Counted from the stretch's first letter, positions 1-7,530 are shown. The stretch is 12,795 nt of DNA from JBOGEB01 sp050743125 (GCA_050743125.1 JBOGEB010000127.1:1-12795), one strand, 5' to 3'. Program-made: numbers and translations. Notes: a model not told the origin generated them from the sequence alone.

Positions 1-104
1 GTCCCGGAAAGAGGCTCCGACCTAAAAGGCTCTTCGCGAGCGGAACCCGACGCGACGCGACCCCCCGAAACAGTTTTCAAACACGCTGCTCAGAGCTTGG
101 GCAT

Positions 105-366
105 AAATAACGTTGCTGTTTTCCCGCTGTGCAGTGACGCGGCGCGCCGGCGCCGCACGCCTCGAGCGCGTGCCGGTCGCTGGTCGCAGCGACCCCCGCC
201 GCTTCCGCCTGCAGCAGACCCAGCGTCATCGTGAGCAGCCCATTTTGACCGTGCGTGACGCATGTCAGCGCTGTGGCCAGGAATCGTCATATGGCCAGGA
301 TTCGTCACGCATACGTGACGAACCCTGGCCGCAAGGGCGGACACCGCCCAAACGACAACGTTATTT
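105..366. repeat. possible MITE-like element bounded by 11-bp inverted repeats
   Basis: AAATAACGTTG (105-115) and CAACGTTATTT (356-366) are exact reverse complements, and they are AT-rich words in a GC-rich region. They enclose about 240 bp with no gene but with the 251-330 palindrome cluster. The size and the terminal repeats would fit a miniature inverted-repeat element. I see no flanking target-site duplication, and the core AACGTT is itself palindromic, so chance remains possible. Confidence 0.25.
251..330. repeat. cluster of direct and inverted repeats around a 17-bp hairpin
   Basis: The left arm GGCCAGGATTCGTCACG (293-309) and the right arm CGTGACGAACCCTGGCC (314-330) are reverse complements at 16 of 17 positions around a 4-bp spacer, giving a near-perfect cruciform or hairpin. 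A third, partial copy, GGCCAGGAATCGTCA (275-289), lies just upstream in direct orientation. A related odd palindrome, TGCGTGACGCA, lies at about 252-262. Repeated half-sites of this kind are usual in operators or at transposon ends. No U-tract follows, so an intrinsic terminator is less likely. The function is unknown. Confidence 0.7.
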
Positions 367-414
367 CGACCCGGGTCCTCAGCACGCTCCACCACGATCT
401 GGGGCCCGACGGGC

Positions 415-780
415 GTGTTCACGTTCGACATCGAACGCGCGTTGGGCCGCACCCGGCTCCTGCTGCTCCGCCACGCGTTGCGGACCCTCGACGCGCTCCA
501 CCTCGCAATAGCCGAGCACGAGGGGCAGCGGCTCGCCAGCGGCGAGCCGCTGGTGTTCGTTACCCGTGACCAGGGCCAACAAGACACGGCCAAAGCACTC
601 GGCGACCGCCAGCACGGCGACCCCACCCATGTCGGCGCTCCCGCCCTCCGGCTCACTGCCAGGTTCACCGCCATCCATCCGGCTCATCGGGTCACGCCGA
701 TTGGCGCTCCAGCCTGGGCTACGGCAAGATCTGGAGCGCTCCAAGCGGCGCCGATCACGTTCTTCCCCCCGCACCCGTAG
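415..780 (+). pseudogene. truncated PIN-domain (VapC-like) toxin remnant
   Basis: The frame opening at GTG 415 encodes a segment that reads like the C-terminal half of a VapC/PIN ribonuclease. It has LRTLDALHLAIAEHEG (residues 22-37) followed by LVFVTRD (46-52) and an AKALG helix. In VapC toxins the Asp of DALHLA and the Asp of the TxD stretch belong to the metal-binding acidic cluster. The N-terminal strand with the first catalytic Asp (usually LDTSALV-like) is missing: upstream codons in this frame (340-414) show no PIN similarity. No VapB antitoxin gene is visible. Homology fades after about position 625, and the frame then runs to a stop at 778-780 through low-complexity sequence. With half the domain and the partner gene lost, it is probably non-functional. 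Family assignment rests on motif recognition only. Confidence 0.5.
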
Positions 781-889
781 CGGTACCTGTAACCGCATGG
801 CTCGTGCGTGCAAATGAGGTCCTTCCCCGTACCCGTGTGCTGGACCCGAATATCTGATAAATGGAAGACTCTGCGCGAACCCCTCTAGC

Positions 890-895
890 AAGGAG
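890..895 (+). promoter_or_regulatory. ribosome binding site of the NlpC/P60 gene
   Basis: AAGGAG ends 9 nt before the ATG at 905, which fixes this start over internal alternatives. A loose AT-rich stretch about 40 bp upstream (TATCTGATAAAT, 851-862) could carry a -10 element, but no good -35 box accompanies it. Confidence 0.7.
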
Positions 896-904
896 TTCCT
901 CGGA

Positions 905-1945
905 ATGCCGGTGCGATGGACAGCTGCGGTCGTCCTGCTGGTGACGATGCTCGTGGTTGCGCTCGCCCCCGTCGCAGGAGCGGAGCCGACCCCAGAGGAT
1001 CTCCGTCAGGCTCAGGCGCGCCTTGGAGCCACAGAGAACGACTTCAACCTCGCAGTCGACCGCTACGAAGAGGCGCGCGCCGAGTTCGACTCGCTTCGGC
1101 GGGACACGGCCGAGGCCGAGCAGCGGGTTGCGCGCCTGCAAGTCCAAGCGGCCGAGGGACGCAAGAGCGTGGCGAGGGTCGTCGGGCGGATGTATCGGCA
1201 CGCCGGGCAGGACGCCCTGACGATGCTGCTCTCGGCCAACGGGATTGCTGACGCGAACAGGCGAATCGGCTATCTCAACGCGATCCAGCAGGCCCATACC
1301 CGGGTCGTCGAGCGCGCGATGGCTGATGAGCGCGCGCTCAAGGCCAGCCTTGCCCAGCTCCGCGAGGCGAGCAGCGCCGCCAAGGCGACCTCCTCCGAAC
1401 TCGGCCGAATGCGCAGTGAGCTCGAATCCGTAGTCTCCAGACAACGCGGCGAGGTGGCGGGGATCCAGGGTGTGATCACCCAGGGCGCGATCACCCGAGC
1501 CGAGCGAGCCTCCCGAGACCGGGCCCCGTCGCGCGGCCTGCTTCCACCCCGGCTCGGTCCTGACCTACCGCTCCCTGGCCCGGTACCGGGCCCGCGATCG
1601 GGCGCCCCGGCTGCCGTGCGCGCCGCGCTCTCACAGGTCGGCAAGCCGTACCGCTGGGGTGCCGCTGGCCCCGGCGCGTTCGACTGCTCGGGGCTCATGC
1701 TGTGGGCGTGGGCACACGCCGGCGAGTCCCTCCCGCACAGCTCCCGCGCGCAGTACGCCTTGACCAGGCGCGTGTCGCGCGGCCAATGGGAACCGGGAGA
1801 CCTGCTGTTCTTCGGCAGGCCCATCCACCATGTCGGGATGTACATCGGCGACGGGAAGATGGTTGCGGCGCCCTACAGCGGCGCGGCCGTGCGGATTTCG
1901 CCCGTTGCGAGGCGCCGGGACTACGTCGGCGCCGGCCGTCCCTAA
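905..1945 (+). CDS. secreted coiled-coil NlpC/P60 peptidoglycan endopeptidase
   Basis: This 346-residue protein has three parts. A signal peptide (residues 1-26, hydrophobic core VVLLVTMLVVALAPVAG, likely cut after AGA) is followed by a long charged Ala/Glu/Arg coiled coil (about 28-200) and a Pro-rich linker. The C-terminal NlpC/P60 domain spans about 233-346. The domain shows GKPYRWGAAGPGAFDCSG with nucleophile Cys261, and HHVGMYIG with catalytic His309. In the family such proteins are exported and cut peptide stems of peptidoglycan (RipA- and CwlO-like), with the coiled coil controlling access or partner binding. The third catalytic position, twelve residues after the His (His in E. coli Spr, Glu in RipA), is Ala321 here (KMVAAPYSG), so activity may be altered. 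It stands alone on the plus strand and converges on sigH. A good Shine-Dalgarno precedes the ATG. The NlpC/P60 assignment is firm; the precise bond cleaved is not known. Confidence 0.93.
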   Translation: MPVRWTAAVVLLVTMLVVALAPVAGAEPTPEDLRQAQARLGATENDFNLAVDRYEEARAEFDSLRRDTAEAEQRVARLQVQAAEGRKSVARVVGRMYRHAGQDALTMLLSANGIADANRRIGYLNAIQQAHTRVVERAMADERALKASLAQLREASSAAKATSSELGRMRSELESVVSRQRGEVAGIQGVITQGAITRAERASRDRAPSRGLLPPRLGPDLPLPGPVPGPRSGAPAAVRAALSQVGKPYRWGAAGPGAFDCSGLMLWAWAHAGESLPHSSRAQYALTRRVSRGQWEPGDLLFFGRPIHHVGMYIGDGKMVAAPYSGAAVRISPVARRRDYVGAGRP

Positions 1946-1969
1946 GCACGTGTCGGAAAACGCGCACCG

Positions 1970-1994
1970 TGAGGCGTGCGGAGCGCGGTTTCGG
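1970..1994 (+). repeat. dispersed 25-bp repeat, copy 1
   Basis: This 25-bp segment matches 7506-7530 at 24 of 25 positions; the common core begins GCGTGCGGAGCGCGGTTTCG. It lies 25 bp beyond the NlpC/P60 stop codon and, read on the minus strand, downstream of sigH. The other copy is likewise downstream of a minus-strand gene, in the same orientation relative to it. An exact shared core of 21 bp is far beyond chance in a window of this size. Confidence 0.8.
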
Positions 1995-2009
1995 TAACCC
2001 GTCAGGACC

Positions 2010-2029
2010 GTCCTCAAACACGCTCTCAG
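2010..2029 (+). repeat. short repeat shared with 73-93 (possible insertion-sequence end)
   Basis: GTCCTCAAACACGCTCTCAG here and GTTTTCAAACACGCTGCTCAG at 73-93 share an 11-bp exact core, TCAAACACGCT, plus CTCAG with a one-base gap, in the same orientation. On the minus strand it reads as GAGAGCGTGTTTGAGGAC, which resembles terminal repeats of some IS5-type elements. That is a resemblance from memory, not a match I can prove. No transposase is present. Confidence 0.35.
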
Positions 2030-2058
2030 TGCCGGTACGACCCCTTCTTGGCCCGGGA

Positions 2059-2088
2059 TCTCAGGCTGATGCGCGCGCTCGCCTGAGA
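2059..2088. terminator. stem-loop between convergent genes, candidate bidirectional terminator
   Basis: TCTCAGGC (2059-2066) and GCCTGAGA (2081-2088) form a perfect 8-bp stem with a 14-nt loop. The hairpin lies 48 bp past the sigH stop codon on one strand and about 113 bp past the NlpC/P60 stop on the other. There is no T-tract on either side, which is common for actinobacterial terminators but leaves the call tentative. Confidence 0.45.
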
Positions 2089-2135
2089 CGACGCAGGTGA
2101 CCACGCCGTCGGCGGGCCATGGCGAACCGAGTCGC

Positions 2136-2792
2136 TCAGACCGCCTCGGTCAGCCGCCGCTGCGCGAGGTAACCCTCGAGCTTGCGCTTGATCCGCTGGA
2201 TTGCGTTGTCGATCGCCTTCTCGTGCCGGTCGAGCTCGGCGGCGATCTCGGCGTAGCTGTGACCCTCGATGTAGCGCTCGAGAACGCTCGCCTCGAGGTC
2301 CGACAGGATCCGCGCGAAATGACCCTGGAGGCTCGCGAGCTCGGCGGCGGACACCACCCGGTCGGCGGGGTCGGCATCAGCCGACATCACGTGATCGAGC
2401 AACTCGCTGTCAGGGTCGTCCTCGTGGTGGAACGGCAGGTAGAGCGAAACGTACCGGTTCAGCGGCGCGTGTTTCCGCCGGGTCGCAGTCTTAATGGCGG
2501 TGATGATCTGGCGGACGACGCAGAGTTCGGCAAACGACCGGAAGCTCGTCTGCCGGGATGCGTCATAGTCACGGATCGCCTTGTAGAGGCCGATCATCCC
2601 TTCTTGAACGACGTCCTCACGGTCTCCGCCCACGAGGAAGTACATCCGAGCCTTGACGCGCACGAAGCTGCGGTAACGCTGGAGCAGCGTGGAGAGCGCG
2701 AGGTCGTCGCCGTGCCAGGCCCGCTGGACGAGCGCCTCGTCGGTCTCCTCCTCGACAGCAGACGCTAACCAGAGGGGGGTAACCTTTCGCAT
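2136..2792 (-). CDS. sigH: sporulation/stationary-phase type sigma factor SigH
   Basis: This 218-residue sigma-70 family protein directs RNA polymerase to alternative promoters. Its length equals that of Bacillus subtilis SigH, and long blocks agree with that protein as I remember it. Region 2 carries VKARMYFLVGGDREDVVQEG (46-65), MIGLYKAIRDYD, TSFRSFAELC and VRQIITAIKTATRRKH (93-108). Region 4 carries LSDLEASVLERYIEGHSYAEI (163-183) and an HTH ending in AIDNAIQRIKRKLEGYL. The chosen ATG follows AGGGAG by 4 nt, and a longer in-frame extension upstream has no homology. A promoter lies at 2833-2861. It follows rlmB and cysS, as sigH does in Bacillus (where mrnC and yacP also intervene). In B. 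subtilis SigH governs the transition to stationary phase, competence and spore entry; the role here is inferred only. SigH-like assignment is strong. Confidence 0.92.
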   Translation of the reverse strand: MRKVTPLWLASAVEEETDEALVQRAWHGDDLALSTLLQRYRSFVRVKARMYFLVGGDREDVVQEGMIGLYKAIRDYDASRQTSFRSFAELCVVRQIITAIKTATRRKHAPLNRYVSLYLPFHHEDDPDSELLDHVMSADADPADRVVSAAELASLQGHFARILSDLEASVLERYIEGHSYAEIAAELDRHEKAIDNAIQRIKRKLEGYLAQRRLTEAV

Positions 2793-2832
2793 CACGCTCC
2801 CTGTAGCCGAAGTCTGCTTGTGCACCCTGTCA

Positions 2833-2861
2833 AGTAAAGGGAAGCCTGGGGGGTTGGTCAA
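2833..2861 (-). promoter_or_regulatory. predicted sigma-70-type promoter of sigH
   Basis: On the minus strand TTGACC (2856-2861) is separated by exactly 17 bp from TTTACT (2833-2838), close to the vegetative consensus. The predicted start site near 2826 leaves a 5' leader of about 34 nt before the sigH ATG. sigH can therefore be transcribed independently of rlmB. Confidence 0.55.
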
Positions 2862-3213
2862 ACTGAGGTAGCCCCAACTGACTAGTGGCCTCACGAGAAG
2901 GTCCGATATGTTCCGACGGGGTGTATGAAGGATCTGCGGGACATACTGCGTGATCTTTCACCAAGGAACCCTGGCGACGTCCACTAGTGTCCAAGCGGAA
3001 AGTTCCGTTGACTGTGAGGGGGTCCCCAACCCCAGAGGGGACCCTGGGGACGCCCCCGATGACACCGAGGGCCCGGGCGGCGTGCTCCCCGCCTCGCAAG
3101 GCGTAGCGCTCCGCGCGGGTCGCGCCGTGTGCTGGTTGTCCTCAAGCGACCCGCAACGCCGCGAGGCGCGGATGCTTTGCGCACGAATGCCACGGGTTTT
3201 TCCGCGCGGGCCA
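2862..3213. other. non-coding stretch between rlmB and sigH with structured repeats
   Basis: No gene is recognised here. Open frames on both strands lack motifs and start signals, and nothing resembles YacP, which occupies this slot in Bacillus. The stretch contains an 8-bp G/C hairpin (3020-3044) and further runs of G and C that could fold in several ways. It also has three copies of an ACTAGT-centred word: ACTAGTGGCC at 2881-2890, CCACTAGT at 2981-2988, and GGCCACTAGT at 3209-3218. The first and last are exact inverted 10-mers. It could hold a leader RNA or small RNA, but I see no known RNA family or tRNA. Confidence 0.5.
3020..3044. terminator. strong G/C stem-loop, possible terminator or attenuator
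   Basis: GGGTCCCC (3020-3027) and GGGGACCC (3037-3044) form a perfect 8-bp stem with a 9-nt loop. A second, overlapping pairing (TCCCCA 3023-3028 with TGGGGA 3045-3050) is possible. It lies about 170 nt beyond the rlmB stop codon in the minus direction, upstream of the sigH promoter. No T-run follows. Confidence 0.35.
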
Positions 3214-3960
3214 CTAGTCCGTGGCGCAGTGTCCAGGTTCCTGCCGGCGCCGGACCACCTCGAACAGCGCAACGGCGACCGCGGCGGCCGCGTTGAGCGA
3301 GCCGATCCGGCCGCGGGTGGGGACGGCGACACGGGCGTCCACCCGCTCAGCGACGAGGCGAGACAGTCCCGTGCTCTCAGCGCCCACGACGAGCGCCACG
3401 CGCTCGTCGAGCAGAGGGCAGGACCAGAGCTGCGACTCCCCGCCCCCGTCGAGGCCAACTGTCCACAGACCGTGGGCGGCAAGGTCGCCGAGCGCCCGAG
3501 CGATGTTCGGCACGAGCGCCACGCCAAGCCAGCTCAGCGCGCCGGCCGAGGCCTTCTCGGCCGCGGGGGTAACGTGCGCGCTGCGCCGCTCCCGCAGCAC
3601 GAGGCCGCCCGCGCCGGCCAGCTCGGCGCTCCGCGCGATCGCGCCGAGGTTCTGCGGATCGGTGACACCGTCCAGCACGACGACGATGTCCGCCCCAGCG
3701 AGATCATCCAGAGGCAGGTACCGGAACGCTGTGGCGACGGCGACGGCACCCTGATGGACGACCCTTTGGGCGAGCCGGTCGAGCTCACCACGGTCCGTCC
3801 AGCGGACCGGCACGCCCGCCGAGCGTGCTGCCTCAGCGAGGTGGTCGAGGTCAGCAGAGGGGTTTCCCGCGCTGGTCAGGGCGAGCACGACCTCGCGCAG
3901 AGGCCGGCCAGCGCGCAGCGCCTCGGCGACCGGCCGCCGGCCGGGGATCGCGTGGGTCAC
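3214..3960 (-). CDS. rlmB: 23S rRNA 2'-O-ribose methyltransferase (RlmB/TrmH family)
   Basis: This 248-residue SpoU-class SPOUT methyltransferase would use S-adenosylmethionine to methylate a ribose 2'-OH; RlmB acts on G2251 of 23S rRNA (E. coli numbering). The N-terminal substrate-binding domain begins IPGRRPVAEALRAG (5-18). The knotted catalytic domain shows motif 1 LDGVTDPQNLGAIARSAELA (96-115, with Asn104 and Arg110), motif 2 VVGAESTGLSRLV (191-203, with Glu195) and motif 3 GSLNAAAAVAVALFE (220-234). The GTG start lies 9 nt after the cysS stop, without a clear Shine-Dalgarno, so it is probably translationally coupled to cysS. The mrnC gene found between cysS and rlmB in Bacillus is absent. 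TrmH-family tRNA or other rRNA targets cannot be excluded, but neighbourhood and length favour RlmB. Confidence 0.9.
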   Translation of the reverse strand: MTHAIPGRRPVAEALRAGRPLREVVLALTSAGNPSADLDHLAEAARSAGVPVRWTDRGELDRLAQRVVHQGAVAVATAFRYLPLDDLAGADIVVVLDGVTDPQNLGAIARSAELAGAGGLVLRERRSAHVTPAAEKASAGALSWLGVALVPNIARALGDLAAHGLWTVGLDGGGESQLWSCPLLDERVALVVGAESTGLSRLVAERVDARVAVPTRGRIGSLNAAAAVAVALFEVVRRRQEPGHCATD

Positions 3961-3969
3961 GAGCGCCGG

Positions 3970-5344
<1,375 letters not shown>

Positions 5345-5390
5345 CGCTCCAGAGTAGACGAGCGACCGCAGCGACCTCGCCGTCCCAGAG

Positions 5391-6242
5391 CTACCAGTCG
5401 AAGCCCTTTCGGTAGGTGACGTCCGCCAGGACCGCCTGGCCGGCCGTGCTGGGATGGAAGTAATCCCACACGCTGACGTGGCGGAGCGTGAACCGGTACT
5501 TGAACACGGCGTTGCCGTCGAACTTACAGTTGTCGTCCTCGCGGCAGACCTGCTCGAGCGCCCTGTTGTAGTCGATGACGCGCTGGCGGACCCGGTCACG
5601 GCGGGCCTCGTCCGCCCGATCGGTGGACAGAGGGTCCGCGAGCATCGACTGGCAGATGTCGAAGGTGCTCCAAGCCAAGCGGGCGTTCACCTGGTCCTTG
5701 GCGATGAACCACAGCCGCTTGATGTCCGGGATGCTCGACACGAAGATCGCGGCGTCCGGCAGACCGTCGCGCAGCGTCCCCATCGCCGCGCGGAACTGTG
5801 ACTTGAACGTACGCACAGAGGTCATGGCCGACTCCGACGACGCGCAGGCGTCGTTGGCGCCGATGAGGATGGTGACGTACTCGACGTCCTGGCGGACCGC
5901 AGTCTCCGCCTGGCCTTCGAGCGCGGCCACCTTCGCACCGGACTGGGCGTTGTTGTAGGCCTCGAGCGAACCGTTCTCCGCCCTGATCCGTAAGTAATGG
6001 CTGTTGACCGCAGGGTCGAAGCCGGTCGACCAGGAGCGGGGCGGGCAGTCGACGAACAACCCGCACCCGTTGAAGCCCCGGGTGATCGAGTCGCCCAGCG
6101 AGGCCATCGAGTCAGGGAGCGGCGTGGAGGCGTACGCGGACGGGACCGCCACCCGGGCGGGCAGAGGGCCGAGCGCCATCGCTCCCGCAACGAAGGCAAC
6201 CGAGGCGACACGGGGGAGGCGGGCAGCGAACCTGTTGGCCAT
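5391..6242 (-). CDS. secreted SGNH/GDSL-family hydrolase
   Basis: This 283-residue protein is exported by a signal peptide (residues 1-38, basic NRFAARLPR then a hydrophobic run, cleavage probably after AYA). The SGNH fold is clear from four blocks: block I SLGDSITRG with nucleophile Ser52, block II NNAQSGAKV with the oxyanion Gly, block III IGANDAC with Asn, and block V WDYFHPSTAGQ with Asp260 and His263. It would hydrolyse ester bonds of lipids or acylated sugars; the substrate is unknown. Six or more Cys residues (CGLFVDC, GANDAC, DICQ, VCREDDNC) suggest disulfides, as in extracellular Streptomyces SGNH esterases. The ATG at 6242 is preferred because GAGGAG (6250-6255) lies 7 nt upstream; starts at 6260 and 6272 would put that site inside the gene. 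It is followed after 46 bp by cysS in the same direction. Confidence 0.9.
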   Translation of the reverse strand: MANRFAARLPRVASVAFVAGAMALGPLPARVAVPSAYASTPLPDSMASLGDSITRGFNGCGLFVDCPPRSWSTGFDPAVNSHYLRIRAENGSLEAYNNAQSGAKVAALEGQAETAVRQDVEYVTILIGANDACASSESAMTSVRTFKSQFRAAMGTLRDGLPDAAIFVSSIPDIKRLWFIAKDQVNARLAWSTFDICQSMLADPLSTDRADEARRDRVRQRVIDYNRALEQVCREDDNCKFDGNAVFKYRFTLRHVSVWDYFHPSTAGQAVLADVTYRKGFDW

Positions 6243-6249
6243 ACGCGGG

Positions 6250-6255
6250 CTCCTC
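6250..6255 (-). promoter_or_regulatory. ribosome binding site deciding the SGNH hydrolase start
   Basis: GAGGAG on the minus strand lies 7 nt before the ATG at 6242. This selects it over two in-frame upstream ATG codons at 6260 and 6272 and leaves a normal signal-peptide N-terminus. Confidence 0.65.
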
Positions 6256-6328
6256 GGCATGAGAAGGGTCAAGGCGACGCAGCGAGGCGCAGCGACGCGC
6301 TGCGCAGAAGCTGCCGAAGGAGCATGAA

Positions 6329-6383
6329 GCTACTGCCTTTGGAGCAAAGACGGCAAGTAGCGCGAAAGGGGTCTTCCGGCTCC
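6329..6383 (-). promoter_or_regulatory. two mutually exclusive stem-loops upstream of the SGNH gene
   Basis: Two structures share bases. Structure A pairs GCTACT (6329-6334) with AGTAGC (6356-6361), extended by GCC/GGC and TTT/AAA. Structure B pairs GGAGC (6341-6345) with GCTCC (6379-6383) and AAGAC with GTCTT. In the minus-strand RNA B forms first and A would displace it. The region starts 8 nt after the stop codon of the channel-like gene and ends about 87 nt before the SGNH start. It could be a terminator or attenuator. I cannot match it to a known riboswitch family. Confidence 0.4.
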
Positions 6384-6390
6384 GTACTGA

Positions 6391-7482
6391 TCAGCGGGTA
6401 CGCAGGCTGCGGTCGGACGACCAGGGAGCATAGGGGGCCATGGTCAGCGCCGCGAGGCCGAGCAGCACCGTGTCGTAGTTCACGCGCCAGCCGGAGAATG
6501 CCTGCCAGGTCAGCTCCCGGTCCGCCAGCAGCGGGACGCCGGCGGCGGCCAGCTCGGCGCACGCCTCGTCGTACTCGTCGCGGGTGACGCTGATGGGGTC
6601 GAGCGGCGCTGGGTCGGGGTCGTAGGTGATCCGGAAGAAGGCGGCGATGCGCCGGAGGGCGAGATACCCGCTACGCATGCAGATCTCGGCTCCCGGGACT
6701 CGGATCTCCCCGGACAGCACCGCGGGCACGTCGACCGTCGACACGTACAGCGCCGCGGCGTCCAGCAGCGCGCCAGCGGCGGTCACCCAGGACTGTTCGG
6801 GCACCGGTGAGCGGAAGAACGCCACCGCTGGCAACGAGGTGTGGCTCTCCTGCAGGTCGGCGAACCACGTCTCCCACTCGCGCCATACCGGGTCGAGCTC
6901 GTCCAGTCCCTGGATGCGCGCGTAGCGGCTGAGCATCTGCACGCCAGACGGCGGGGACCCGGCGCGTGCCTCCAACAGCGCCACCGCCTGCTCCCTGCGC
7001 GAGAACGCGGCATACATCGACGGGAGGTAGGTGACGAGCAGCAGCGCCAGGACCGCGATGCCCAGCGTCGCCTCGCTGAAGGCGAGCGCGACGCCACCCA
7101 GGCTCTCCGGCTTGGCAAACCCCAAGGTCAGCAAGGACGACCCGCTCACCACGAACGCGGTCGACAGCGGTCGCTCCCCCACAGCCCAGAACACCAAGGT
7201 GTAGCCGGCCAGCACGAGCCCGATCCAGACCAGGGGGAGCGCGAGCAGGCTCAGCGGCCCGTACAGCGACATGACGCGGTCACGCGCCTCGTAGGTGGTC
7301 GCCGCTCTGGCCCGAAGGTCGAACAGCCACCGAACACTCAGGAAGACGCCCTGACTCAGCCGCGACGGCACGGCACGGGGCACCACGACGGTGCGGACCG
7401 CGGACATCACCGTCGCGACGATGATCGCGAGGCCGACCACCGCGCTGAGCACGCTGAGCGCCACCACGCCAACAGCATGCAC
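6391..7482 (-). CDS. channel-like multi-pass membrane protein (2TM/pore-loop type) with cytosolic tail
   Basis: From the proposed GTG at 7482 the protein has 363 residues. A first membrane helix (about 3-27, VVALSVLSAVVGLAIIVATV) and a second (about 66-92, SLLALPLVWIGLVLAGYTLV) are followed by a re-entrant-like segment, VSGSSLLTLGFAKPE (about 104-118), and a third helix (about 121-146). This TM-P-TM order, with a T-L-G-F-A stretch where potassium channels have T-V-G-Y-G, suggests an ion-channel-like protein, but the filter is not canonical. The remaining 200 residues are soluble and not recognised. A longer reading to ATG 7593 would overlap the preceding protease gene and translate a repeat element, so I reject it; no clear Shine-Dalgarno supports the GTG, which keeps the start uncertain. 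It is downstream of two HtrA-like genes and may be co-transcribed. Ion transport is inference. Confidence 0.72.
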   Translation of the reverse strand: MHAVGVVALSVLSAVVGLAIIVATVMSAVRTVVVPRAVPSRLSQGVFLSVRWLFDLRARAATTYEARDRVMSLYGPLSLLALPLVWIGLVLAGYTLVFWAVGERPLSTAFVVSGSSLLTLGFAKPESLGGVALAFSEATLGIAVLALLLVTYLPSMYAAFSRREQAVALLEARAGSPPSGVQMLSRYARIQGLDELDPVWREWETWFADLQESHTSLPAVAFFRSPVPEQSWVTAAGALLDAAALYVSTVDVPAVLSGEIRVPGAEICMRSGYLALRRIAAFFRITYDPDPAPLDPISVTRDEYDEACAELAAAGVPLLADRELTWQAFSGWRVNYDTVLLGLAALTMAPYAPWSSDRSLRTR

Positions 7483-7505
7483 CGCGTGTGCCGGAGCGCG
7501 GGCAA

Positions 7506-7530
7506 TGAAGCGTGCGGAGCGCGGTTTCGG
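7506..7530 (+). repeat. dispersed 25-bp repeat, copy 2
   Basis: This copy agrees with 1970-1994 at 24 of 25 bases. It sits in the 64-bp gap between the second HtrA-like gene and the channel-like gene, and its right edge overlaps the stem of the hairpin at 7529-7546. Confidence 0.8.

Larger units (their letters stand above)
1..414. other. gene-free stretch with repeats and palindromes
   Basis: I find no convincing coding region here. The open frames on both strands are low-complexity, Arg/Ala/Pro/Ser-rich translations typical of spurious ORFs in GC-rich DNA, and none starts behind a ribosome binding site or shows a family motif. The stretch does hold structured DNA, listed separately: a palindrome and direct-repeat cluster (251-330), an 11-bp inverted repeat pair (105-115/356-366), and a CAAACACGCT-type motif (73-93) that recurs at 2010-2029. 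It ends where homology to a PIN-domain toxin begins. It may be a decayed mobile-element or toxin-antitoxin locus, but no transposase fragment was recognised. Confidence 0.55.

Noticed and set aside
90..891. Long minus-strand open frames over the first 900 bases
   Set aside because: They are Ser/Arg/Pro-rich, lack motifs, run antisense to the PIN remnant and have no ribosome binding sites. They are typical of stop-poor GC-rich DNA.
700..904. c-di-AMP (ydaO-type) riboswitch upstream of the NlpC/P60 gene
   Set aside because: This would be a common setting for it in actinobacteria, but I could not find its conserved sequence blocks. Only a weak 5-bp hairpin (780-796) is present.
2984..3214. Minus-strand frame after rlmB as a possible YacP or small protein
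   Set aside because: It has no NYN/YacP motif (an initial VDGYN-like strand is missing) and no ribosome binding site.
6300..6390. c-di-GMP-I riboswitch in the SGNH leader
   Set aside because: The CAAAGCC-like and GGCAAACC-like signature blocks are absent in the correct order, so only unnamed stem-loops are reported.
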